DNA of 64,000 nt from Leptasterias polaris. Taxonomy: Eukaryota > Echinodermata > Asteroidea > Forcipulatida > Asteriidae. A model generated the notes under the pieces. That model was given only the letters and a program-made list of their open reading frames with translations. It searched no databases and had not been told where the DNA came from. Both the position numbers and the translations under genes were made by a program. This document shows positions 52,331 to 62,585 of the stretch, one piece after another; positions within the stretch are counted from its first letter, which is position 1, and every line of letters starts with the position of its first letter. The stretch covers positions 124,001-188,000 of the forward strand of contig JAZGTN010000167.1 in NCBI GenBank assembly GCA_037783415.1. The letters are read 5' to 3'.

Positions 52331-52772
52331 GTCTAAGACATTTTGCGATAACACCATGCAGGTTAATCTCTCTTTTGAGTAAATGTAGTTCCAAAAGAAA
52401 TCGATTGACTTGTTTTCGACAGTATACTCAGTCTGTCATCAGCAGACAGAGTATAGGCCTACTGTCTGAAATGATGAGTTAACCCTTTCAATACCATTGT
52501 CGAGTTTACTCGACAGTGCGCCGTGTAGTGCTTCCGTACCAATGTCGAGTTTACTCGACACAAAAAGCAGCGGCGTTTTGAGAGCCTGTAATTATTTTGT
52601 TTGGCGCCCTCTGCTGTTGACCTTTATATAGACGGGTAGCTTGTTTATCGAGCTTCACAATGATGTGTATTGTATAGGGGGTCGCCATTACGATATTCCG
52701 AGAAAAATTACATTGCATGCAGCAGTACTTCCAGATTTCACGCTTCCGTTTTCCCGACAAAAAATCACCATC

Positions 52773-53069
52773 ATGGCTGTTCGTGACCTGGAGGTTTTGG
52801 TTGAAATATTTGTCGTAAGTGACTCCGAATTGGACTCAGAAATATCTGAAGAAGAACCTAGTGAAGATTCAGATGAAACTCGTGATGTTTCGTCGCCAGG
52901 CACGTTCAATTATGACAACTATCCTGCCGATATACCGGTAGCTGGACCGAGCACGACGCCCGTTCAACGCCGTGGGCTTGGGCGTGGACCCGGCGGGCTT
53001 CGACCCATTTGTGCCGATCGAGGTGACCAAGGACATAAAGATAATGTATACAAATTTGACATCATATAA
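52773..53069 (+). pseudogene. Acidic N-terminal frame inside the piggyBac derivative
   Basis: 98 codons from an ATG at 52773: an acidic stretch SDSELDSEISEEEPSEDSDE, then a GP-rich linker. Acidic low-complexity N-termini are typical of piggyBac transposases (family knowledge). The catalytic domain is missing, so this is likely a leftover first part. Confidence 0.45.
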
Positions 53070-53177
53070 AAGGTAATTTCATAAGCTACAAATTGTATGC
53101 ATAAAGTTTTTCCACAAAAATATGTCTTCACACAGAAAATCAAGATTGAAAAAATGTGAACACTGCACGTTGCTTTT

Positions 53178-53199
53178 TGTGTGTGTGTGTGTGTGTGTG
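53178..53199. repeat. (GT)n microsatellite
   Basis: About 11 GT units inside the piggyBac derivative. Confidence 0.9.
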
Positions 53200-53478
53200 A
53201 AAAAATGCGGTACACAGCAGTGTGACCCCTATAAAAAATGCGGTATTGAAAGGGTTAACCAGTTCCTTTCAGAACCACATTTAGGCCTACTCAACAGATA
53301 AATTAACCAACATGGTGTTACCGCAAAAATTCTTACTTCAATATCAATGAACCTTATTGCTAAAAAAGGTGTGAAACGTTACACAGTCATGAGTGACTGC
53401 CAGAGTAGTTAACTTTCAACATTGTGAGGAAGTTACACGTACATATATTCAAAAATTAGTTAGTGGCCTGACGTATCA

Positions 53479-53610
53479 CCCTACAACTCCACAACATTTA
53501 TACGATCAACTGTTACGATCTTGTTGGACCAGACTAATGCTGAGTAAATCAGTCTGGTCCCCATTAAATTACAGCAGTTGATCGTATAAATGTTGTGGAG
53601 TTGTTGAGGG
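53479..53610. repeat. Nested palindrome, 30-bp perfect arms
   Basis: ACAACTCCACAACATTTATA...CAACTG pairs perfectly with its reverse at 53576-53605. An inner hairpin GGACCAGACT/AGTCTGGTCC sits in the loop. Confidence 0.9.
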
Positions 53611-53871
53611 AACCAGACAAATCATGGTTTTCGCGCAAGGTGTTAATATGTGAACAAAAATTCATAACCGCGACACAAAAAGCAATCAATTTTCCCTCAA
53701 AATCTGTGATGTTTTTTAAACGAATATCACTTGTCCGGCTATTTACAAGCATATTGGCACTCAATCGGTAAGTTTTCATAATGCAGATCGTGGCAGAATA
53801 AAATACCAAGGGGGCACAAGAATAGGTTTGCAGTCGCGCTAGGGCCAAGGATACAGAGTGGATTGGCCTTA

Positions 53872-54056
53872 AATAGACACAATCGGCGACTGCGTCACGT
53901 GACCCATAGTGGGTATAAAATGTAAACAAAGCAAGCAAGGCGCAGTGTGAATGGAAACGATGGCTGCTTCCATTCACACTGAGCCTTGCTTGCTTGGTTT
54001 GTTTACATTTTATACCCACTATGGGTCACGTGACGCAGTCGCCGATTGTGTCTATT
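53872..54056. mobile_element. Near-perfect palindrome, about 85-bp arms, 11-nt loop
   Basis: AATAGACACAATCGGCGACT ... CATTCACACTG pairs with its reverse ending GTCGCCGATTGTGTCTATT. Only a few mismatches or 1-bp indels by eye. It contains the palindrome GTCACGTGAC on each arm. Interpreted as a recently inserted foldback MITE; no clear target duplication. Confidence 0.9.
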
Positions 54057-54059
54057 GCA

Positions 54060-57000
54060 TTGGGGCTAGTCTTGACAATGTTCCTTTGACTTTGAGCGTG
54101 AGTGCGCGAGAGTTGCTAAATGAGAGTACACACTACATGTATGTATTGTAAGTGGTGGCTGAATCAATGACAATGCGGAAATACGTCCAACATTGATTAT
54201 AATTTTAATATATAAAGCAATCTTTACTGAAGACTTTAGAAAAACATTAACAGTTTAACAACATGAATGAATCATTAATAAGGTTTATTGCGAATAGCAA
54301 AATACCAAGAGAGGGCGCTGTTTTGCCGCGCATGATAGTGTAGTGAAAGGGGGCAACCCGGGAACTCGCGCACGACGACCGACTGTAGCATTTGCCCCCT
54401 CTGCCCTCCCATGATCCATTGCGATTCTGAATCGCGATAAACCTTATTGATGGACTTGCTATGTTCACAACTGTACAATACAATCATACACTTTCATGAT
54501 GTAGACCAACTAAATCAGACAGATACACTAGATAGTAGAAGAGAGTATTCAAATACAACAACGTGTACAACCATCCATGACACACACCACCAACCAGCTG
54601 TGTTGTAATTTGTATATTAGGCCTATGGGTTTTTTGTAAGAAATGCCATTTCTTATGGTGACTGACTGAGTGATGTTGACGACACCGACAGTGAGCCAAA
54701 TACAACAAAACAAAATTGACATTCGTAATTTCACAACATACACATCCATAATATTAATACCATACCTATATTCTGCCTCCAGAACGTGTAAATATCTGTC
54801 GACCAAAACTTTATAAAATATTGAATGTTTTACGTCAAGTTGTGCAGCTCAGGTGTACACTCCCATACTTAATTGCACACACGATGAACACCGGTAAAAT
54901 CCAATCACAACACAAGATTTGAAAGTCACCATCCACTTACAAAACATAATCCCTAAACTGCAGTTGAGATTAAATTGAAATAATTTTTGAAGTCAAAAAT
55001 ACCATACGAATGCCAAAAATGTACACTTCGTTATTGTTTTCCAAGAAGGATGCTTTTTAAAAGTCGTTTACGCATTTAGCGGAACAATAGAATAGTTCAT
55101 GTTCAGTGATCCGCCAGTTTTTGCGAGATGGTGTTGCTGCTCTGGTATCCTTTTCAAGTGTGTTTTCTTTACTACACTTGCAGTAAGGTCTAGTATCATA
55201 CTGACTGAACGTGACCTTGAAGAAATTTCATGACGTCAAAAGGAAACACCTGTCGTGAGGTCACACGGAACTGTCATCGTACCATAATGGCTCACAACGT
55301 AGTTTGAATGGGTTTAAACCACAGAGCAAGGAAAGAGATTTTAACTTTCATTTAAACTGTACGAATGACGTAAGTTTGCTGAAAACAAATTACATCAAGG
55401 GACGGACGGGAGGGGGGCGGGGCGTGTCAACCTTTTCATTATTATTTTGTTGTCAAACAAATGGGGGCGCTATTTCGATAAACCCATAGAAATATGAAAG
55501 GCACTAAAAACTAACGCTTCAGTGGTTCGGTGCCTTTCGGCCTGTCGGGTGCCTTTCGGATGCGACGGATGCAGTGAAGGAAACACGCACACGCACACGT
55601 ACGTCCGTACTCACACAGAGCAAGGCCGTTGGCTGTGTGTGTGCGCATGGATAATTATGGCCTTGCATATTTTTTTTAATGCCAGTTTGGATGAACTGTG
55701 TGTGCCGTTAATCAGTAGAAGCATGGGCTCCATAAGTAGCGTAGGGTTGCCTGCCTAGAGCGGGGCAGCGCGGTTACGGTAGAGGGGGAGGGAGGGGAAA
55801 GTGAATCAATCGAGGACGACACTGTCAGTCCGTTGTGATGTGCTATTCATTTTTGGCAGATCTTTCGTTGGTAGTGGATTATACAGAGGGTCTTCTTAAA
55901 TTGAAAAATAGGCCTAACTGTAAGGGAAATTCACACCTCTGAATTTTCAGTTACCCCAATGGCAATAGGAAAGGGCAGCCCTAATTAAGCCCTAGATTCA
56001 AACTGTGTGTATTGTTCAACATAATTACTAAAACAAAAATGTAGGAGGGTGTTCACAGTCACAGAAGGAAAATACAAGTACACAAATATTCAAGAACATG
56101 TCAACGTTTATTTTTGTTAAGTTCAGCTTGAACAAGAAAAATCCCTATTCACATATCAAGGAACAGCCGGTCTCAGACGTTAGTACAGTGAAACAAACTA
56201 ACCTCGTGACCTGCCCATGACTAAATACAAATGCTGTTTTTAAAACTGTATTTCCATCCTCATATCAAGAAACAGGTCTCAGACGTTAGTACATGAAGCA
56301 AACTATACCTCTGTGACCTGGTAAATAAAAACATCCCATGATTAAATACAAATGCTGTTTTTAAATCTCTATTTCCATCCTCATATCAAGGAACAGGTCT
56401 CATCACACGTTCATGAAGCAAACTAACCTCTGCAGGTAAATAAAAAAATCCCGGGTCTATTGTGGGTCTTAACTGCAACACATGGGTATGGCGGGAGGGG
56501 CCGGGGAGAAAGGCAAACATTTTACCTAATTATTACAATCATATGACTTATTTCGGCACAGATCATATTATTTTTGTAAGGCGTTCACAACAATTCAGAA
56601 AAACAGAAGGTGAAGCCCAATGTTTGTCTTGAATTTCATGCTCACAATGAGATGTAAATCACAGTGACTTTACAAGGTTTTCCTCTCAACTTCCCTTTAT
56701 TTGACGCTCTCTTACTTAGGCCTATATCTTGGAGATTTTTCGGCCTAAAAATACCAGGAACAAAAACAGGGGAGGATGACTATATACCCGATCCCAATCC
56801 AGAGAAAAGGCATAATATACCCAAAGAGCAATTTTTGATCTTAGGAAATATATGTCTCCATTAGACCTACTTCCCGCCATTTTTTTTTCTTGCCCTGGAA
56901 TACATTAACAACATCACAGGGATTAAGACTACGGCCCGACAAGTAGATTATTTTTATTTGTTTTGGTGGGGGACCATTGACCAAAATGGTGCCGTCTAAT

Positions 57001-57660
57001 CCATCGAATATCACAGGTCACGCACAGTTTCACACAATTGTAAGGGTAAATTTGTATGTAAATTACCCATAGGGATTCGAACCCATGGTGGGACAGCTCA
57101 ATAATTACGTGTGTGTGTAATAAGATTGTTGATTCTACTCAACAACTTCATTCAATCGTGACATACCTTGGACTGGGGTGACTTTGGAATGTAACCTCAT
57201 TGAAGATCTTCATTGGTTATGCAAATAAGGAGTTTTGCGCTTTAAGTTGGACTTCTACCGCATTTATGGCATTCAGTTAGGACGTGTCGCGCACTGGAGG
57301 AGGACGGCATCTCAGCTCAACGTGGGACTTGGACTTTGCTTTCGACAAACTTTACTTACAAAATGTTATCAAACTCTTACTATAGCCAGAATGTTCATTC
57401 AGTTCAGCAATAACTGTTGCACTTATAGAACCAATAATTGTCCCAGTGGTATTCTTTATCACAGGCTTGGCCAATTTGAAGCACAAGAAATTACGGACAT
57501 TGTGCATTTTGTCATGGCCCGAAAGTTTCACTAAAAAATGCAGTAGTAAATAAAATTCACTGTTGAGCCCTTCAGTACACCTCGTGAGTTCCACGAAGTT
57601 GGCTAGTTCCGACCACATAAACTGACTTTTTAAAGCTAATGTTAACTTCGGTGTCGAGCT
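54060..57660. other. Upstream region, no supported gene
   Basis: Expected to contain the MYO6 promoter and noncoding 5' exon(s), but none could be placed. A minus-strand donor-like CAGTCCAAG|GTATGTC at about 57165 is one unsupported candidate. A repeated AACAGGTCTCA...GACGTTAGTACA...GAAGCAAACTA block occurs at about 56160-56430. Confidence 0.35.
56150..56440. repeat. Degenerate 120-bp tandem block
   Basis: TCATATCAAGGAACAG/CCGGTCTCAGACGTTAGTA/AAGCAAACTAACCTC, followed by AATACAAATGCTGTTTTTAA, recurs about 2.5 times with spacing near 120 bp. Confidence 0.75.
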
Positions 57661-57702
57661 GCGAGTGGCTGAAGTGAGCTCCGGTGAATCGCCGTAGACT
57701 GC

Positions 57703-57862
57703 ATGCTGCAGGGTGAAGCTTCACGATCTATAAGCACACAGACTGGGGCAGTTGTCGGCGGTGGACAAGACGGGGAACAACTTGAGGCAGCAGACCCATC
57801 AGTCAGCAGCGAGCTCCCGGCGGCGAGTCCTGGCCAACGAGTCCCAAAGACATCTCGTTTAG
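57703..57862 (+). CDS. Possible first coding exon of an unidentified plus-strand gene
   Basis: An ATG after GTAGACTGC opens 53 codons of GC-richer sequence (ISTQTGAVVGGGQDGEQLEA, SSELPAASPGQRVPK) ending at a consensus donor TTTAG|GTGAGG. CpG content is higher than in the neighbours, as at a promoter. No matching downstream coding exon was found: joining to the acceptor at 58184 gives a stop after 12 codons. It may be noncoding. Confidence 0.3.
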
Positions 57863-58183
57863 GTGAGGCTTGGGAACATGGGTTTGTTTATGATGAATGC
57901 AAATGGAAACCAACCAAGCCTTAGTCCTAATTATCAATATCTTTAAAAAAAGAAGAAGTAAACTGCACTAAATGAGCGCTGAAAAGGGGCTTGATATGCA
58001 AATGAAACTACGATTTTAATTGTCAAGTAGTGCCCCACCTAGATTTCGTTTTGCACCCCTTGTGCCCTCTAAAAGTTGTTACCTTAGTTTCGGCACTGAA
58101 CCCTAATCGCCGAGTCGAATTACCTGCCTTTGGATTATGAACTGTAGCATTGATGTGTTTTGGGGTTGTTTTGTCACCAGAGA

Positions 58184-58338
58184 CGGTGTTTGACCAAGGC
58201 AGACACAGCAGCCAGCAGTGAGCAGCGAGCCTGTCCAGCCGAGATTGATGAGACATTGATGAGAATGTGACCAGATGGGAGTTGAAGATCTTTGGATGTG
58301 GTATGTGGACGTACTCTGGAGTCCTCGCCGGATTGAGG
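58184..58338 (+). ncRNA. Possible plus-strand exon (noncoding or untranslated)
   Basis: It is bounded by TTTTGTCACCAG|AGACGG and GGATTGAG|GTAAGGA, both acceptable splice sites, but has stops in the frame continuing from 57862. It could be part of a long noncoding RNA. Confidence 0.2.
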
Positions 58339-58947
58339 TAAGGAAAACTTGGCAGCATCCGACCTCCACTTATTAAGTTTGCTTGTGAGATTCACTTTGA
58401 TAATAACAAACTAGTTATAAAAGCATCGGTAAAACGCAAATATCCAAACAATTGTTGTTACAGGCACAGTGCAAAAAAAGTCGAAAAAAGTATCACAAGT
58501 TAAAAAAGATAAAGGAAAAGAAAATACAAACTAAAACCAACCAAACTAAACAGATAAAAACTCATCAAAACTAGTAATATTCCCCATTTTTAATAGAGGG
58601 CAATAGTGGAGGTCGGATAACGCAAGTTGTCCTGAAAGATAAAGACCAAGGTGAAGACCGCGAATGGTAAGAGAAGATCTAACCCGTTCTCTTGCAGAGT
58701 CCCTTCCCCTTTGTAACGCCCCTCCCCCAGAGTTCGTCGATCTTGTTGATGTTGTCCTCTTGTGCAGCTTTCATGGTGACGTCACACAGTTCTGGACTTT
58801 TTCATGTTATGCATGTTGGTCGAAGCCAATGATGCTTTTTAATTAGGAGACTAGTCTTTCTGGAAATTTCTGTCGGGGTTGAAACTTGTCGTCAGTTGAC
58901 ATGTTAAATATAATTGTCATGAGTTAATATTTCAAATAGCTTAATTA

Positions 58948-59391
58948 TTTTTAAGGAATAGAGAAAAATCCCACTAAAACTTGATTCATAATAATTAGAA
59001 GAAATCACGCAGTCAAATATCCAAGTCCAATCACCATTCATTTGATGATTAATGTTTGATTTAGGAGTATTAAATATAAAATTTAGGCAAGCTAAATTAG
59101 TATTTAATTATTCCTAATATCAACATTACATCAATTCTGAATGTAAACATTCTCAACTGAGCATGAATAATGTTTTTAAGGAAATAAAGCAAACCCACAA
59201 CCATAAGTGATTTAGAAGAAATCACGCAGTCAAATATCCCAGTCCAATCACCATTCATTTGATGATTAATGTTTGATTTAGGAGTATTAAGTATTAAATA
59301 TAAAATTTAGGCAAGCTAAATTAGTATTTACTCACTCCTAATATCAACATTACATCAATTCTGAATGTAAACATTCTCAACCGAGCATGAA
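58948..59391. repeat. Tandem duplication, about 217-224 bp unit, two copies
   Basis: AGAAGAAATCACGCAGTCAA to GTAAACATTCTCAAC(T/C)GAGCATGAA occurs at 58997-59167 and 59214-59391, nearly identical except for a 7-bp insertion (GTATTAA) in copy two. Weaker similarity extends into the spacer. Confidence 0.95.
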
Positions 59392-59879
59392 GAACATTGA
59401 GTCTTCGAAAATTCAAAAATAGCAGGACAATAAATAAACAAAATAACTGTCACCTTCCTCATTTAGATCAAAGTTGAAAATAAAACAGAAAAAGTGGGAA
59501 AACTTGTAGCAAACTAAAAAAAAAAATTTAAGCTGTAGCTCTGAAATGCTTTAAGCAGGTAGGGCGCATTGCAAATAACTTCCTAAAACAACTTAATTGT
59601 GAGCGCAGCAAAAAAGAAGGAAAAAGAGTGAGCGCAGGAAAAAAGGACAAAAGAGAGAAACAGAACTGGAAAAAGGGACCGAAGGAGACAAGAGAGGAGA
59701 TGGGAGGGTGAAAAGAGCAGATCATCCCTGGGAGAAAGACGCCAGTGATGGCTAGGTTTGTATGAATGGTAAGGCAGTAAAGGCCTAGAAATAAGACTAA
59801 CTCTCTACTCCTTCAGCAGGTTTACTGGCAATAGGTAAAGTATAAAGTGCCACTTGTGAGTACTTAGTCTTGACTTCAA

Positions 59880-60420
59880 GACTCTCCCTTTGATGTGCCT
59901 GATGAGTGACTGGATGCCAGTGAGTTTGACTGTTTGCAGTGATGGTCAAGTATAACAGGTAAAAGTATCGGGGTAAGTGTGAAAGAAACTAACCCTTTTC
60001 TCCACAGCTCCTAACCCTTTTTTTACAGCTTCTAACCTTTTTTTACAGCTGCTAACCTTTTTTTTTACAGCTTCTAACTGGCCTCCTTAGGCTACATTCT
60101 TTTTGTTTTGTTTTCAACAGCCTGTAATCTGTTCTTCCCAAAGTGGATGTTGTGGCAGGTGATGGTGCATTGAAATGAAGAAAGTGAGTAGTGTTGAATC
60201 TCCCTTTGATGTTTCTGTTACGTGACTCAAGGTCAGCGGGGTCAATGAGGTCAGGTTTGCAGCAAAAGTTAAGTAACAAGAGAAGTGTAAGGTAAAGTAA
60301 GAGGGTAAGTGAATAATAACCAATTCCCTCCACAGCTTTTAACGTTCCCTCCATAGGCTCTAACATTGTTTTTGTTTTTGACAGTCTGTAACCTGTTATT
60401 GCTGATGGAGTAGATGTTTT
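59880..60420 (+). repeat. Degenerate about 270-bp duplication with splice-like signals
   Basis: TCTCCCTTTGATGT, GGGTAAGTG, CTCCACAGCT, TTTTGACAG/TTTCAACAG and CTGTAA(T/C)CTGTT(C/A)TT occur in the same order in both halves (59880-60145 and 60198-60410). Confidence 0.7.
59988..60090 (+). repeat. Tandem branch-point/polypyrimidine/AG units
   Basis: Four consecutive units of about 21 bp with the plan CTAACC-T(n)-ACAG have AG ends at 60007, 60028, 60048 and 60070. A fifth, weaker unit ends CTTAG at 60090. Each looks like a complete 3' splice site. Confidence 0.85.
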
Positions 60421-61138
60421 GACAAAGAATTGTTCACCGATGGCAACTCTGGGACACTGTAGATGACATTGGTTTGGTAAAGTATTGGGGACAGGGTTAT
60501 CTCGGGTAATCTGTATGGTGAACCTGACTTTGACCCCAAAATACTACCCTTCTAGATAATTGTTTCTAGATGAAGTAGTTTGTTAGTGCTGACATCTCCA
60601 CTGAGCTGATGTTGGTAATGTATTGAGTTATATAAGTTACAAGTTAGTGGTGACAAAACCTACTAAATGGGACAGGTCAATCAAGAAATTGGAGGAACAA
60701 ATCTAAATATCAATTTAATCGTTGAAATTTGGAGGGAAAACAGCATTTGAATCTGTCAAACAAATTTCTTTAGTATAGTTGTAACCAACAGTACAACAGC
60801 AAGCATGGGCAACCAGCCAACCACAGAGATAAAACTACACAAGAACAGTTTTCCAGCTTTGACAAAATTATGTACAATCAAAAGAAGCAATGGAAGATAA
60901 CCAGCAGTAAAAAGCCTAGCAAAATTTGAGATTCTACAACAGCAGGCATTGACCGAGCAACCACCGAGTAAAAAAACTTAAGAACCAGCAACAAGTTGTT
61001 TGTACAATCAAACTGAAATCCTTACTGAAACAACAGAAGTCGACTGTTCTTGCAGTTTATCACAAACATACGTAAATACATAGTGAGAAATTGATCGTGA
61101 TGGGCCTACTTTTCTATTCCTCTCAGTTCAGCAGTCTC

Positions 61139-61470
61139 TTGTTCTGTGGTGCATCGGTGGAAGACAGTGTATATCATCCTGGCTGCAGCGAGTGCCTTGA
61201 CAGAGGGCTGACATTCCCTTGTGCCATGAGCTGTTGAGATGTGCATCAATGGAGGATACACTGCAGAGTATATCCTCGGGGTGCGGTGAGTGCCCTGACT
61301 GAAGGCTACATTCCCCTGTGCCTTGATGACCACAACCACTGAGCTGTTGAGATGTGCATCGGTGGAAGATTCATTGTATATCATCCGGGGTGCGGTGAGT
61401 GCCATGACAGAAGGCTACATTGTCTTGTGCTGTGGTGAACACATTACTTTAGGATGAGCATCGTTGGAGG
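61139..61470. repeat. Degenerate tandem repeat, units of about 95-115 bp
   Basis: GATGTGCATCGGTGGAAGAT, TATATCATCC(G/T)GG and GTGAGTGCC(C/A)TGAC(A/T)GA recur at about 61150, 61240, 61350, with a partial unit at 61450. Confidence 0.8.
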
Positions 61471-61979
61471 ATGAGTCAACAACAGACCACTTTTGTTAAG
61501 TTTGACAAAAATCCATAGTAAAACTTTTCTTTGAAGAGAAGGTACATCCCGTAAACTTGGCAAAGAATTAATGTGTCTGAAAGAGTCAAAACATCAATTT
61601 GACGGAATACACATTCAATCCCAACCTTTGCAATAAACAGTGTAACAGCCAATTGGTGGAAGACTTCATTGAAAGAAGAGGTCATGTTTTTCACAAGAGA
61701 TTTTTGAAAACAAAAAAGAAAATCAAAACCTGGAATGTCGTGTCATGTCGTGAGCGCATGTTCAATGAAATGAAGAACTGATTGGAACTGGAGGAGAATT
61801 TTCTTGCAAGTGATAGCATTCTGACTTGACTATTTCTCAAAAGTGATACTTGTATTAAAAGAGCTAAAACAAATTAATCTTTGACATTATTGTTTATTTT
61901 CTCTACCTCAGATTGAGACGATAGCTTGGAGATCGGGCAGCCACCCATGCAACATTGAGGCTAATCACACTTTTTGATA

Positions 61980-62420
61980 GATGTGCCACTAACTGAATGA
62001 CTGCGTCCAGATGACTCTCTGCTACAAGTTCAACTCTTCAAGTTGAAGTGGTGAAGAGATATTGTGCTTGCTGACCAACCCTTTTTGGAATGTGTGCCAT
62101 CAGCTGAAGGCTGTGTCAAGTCTAGCTAGATGACCCTCCGAGCTACAAGTTCAAGTGATAAAGAGACATTGGGCTTAACAAACACTTTTGGATTGTGTGC
62201 CACCAGCTAAAGGACTGTCAAGTCTAGCTAGATGACTCTCCGCTAAAAGTTCACATGGTTGTTTAAGTGATGTAGGGATGTTGATGCTTCATTTGTAACT
62301 ATTGTAGCTTTTTGGACTGCCACCAACTGAACAAAGACTATGTCAAGTCTAGCAAGGTGAATCCCCACATGTTCAACTGAAACAAGCTGGACCATGACAT
62401 TGCCAAACTGTTTGACACTT
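61980..62420. repeat. Degenerate tandem repeat, units of about 115 bp
   Basis: TGTGCCA(C/T)(C/T)AGCTGAA, GTCAAGTCTAGCTAGATGA and CTACAAGTTCAA recur at about 61980, 62095, 62200 and 62320 with indels. Confidence 0.8.
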
Positions 62421-62439
62421 GAGGAGAGGACCATCCCTA

Positions 62440-62581
62440 TAGGCTGTGTCCGAATTTGCGGTTGCGGCTACTAAAAAATGGTGTTGCTATGGCCATCACA
62501 TCATACTTAAGGCATGATGATCTACATGTACAATGTGGACAACAGCCGCATCCACAGTCACTACTTCGAACACCGCCTTAG
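62440..62581. mobile_element. MITE with AGGC-GTGTYCGAA inverted ends
   Basis: AGGCTGTGTCCGAATTTGCG at the left, reversed AAGGCGGTGTTCGAAGTAGT at the right. GCGGTTGCGGCTAC and GCGGCTGT are inverted internally. Related fragments lie near 15830 and 21718. Confidence 0.7.
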
Positions 62582-62585
62582 TTTA

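Larger units (their letters stand above)
52483..53254. mobile_element. piggyBac-type deletion derivative
   Basis: The ends CCCTTTCAATACC and (reversed) CCCTTTCAATACCGCATTT are inverted, and TTAA flanks both sides (52479-52482, 53255-53258). CCC ends with a TTAA target are the piggyBac signature. Two GTCGAGTTTACTCGAC palindromes lie inside the left end, and a (GT)n tract lies near the right. It carries one short open frame and no DDE core. Confidence 0.8.

Noticed and set aside
58023..58358. A 111-codon minus-strand open frame as a MYO6-upstream gene
   Set aside because: No recognisable domain and no splice support; the overlapping frames on this strand are equally long, which suggests chance.
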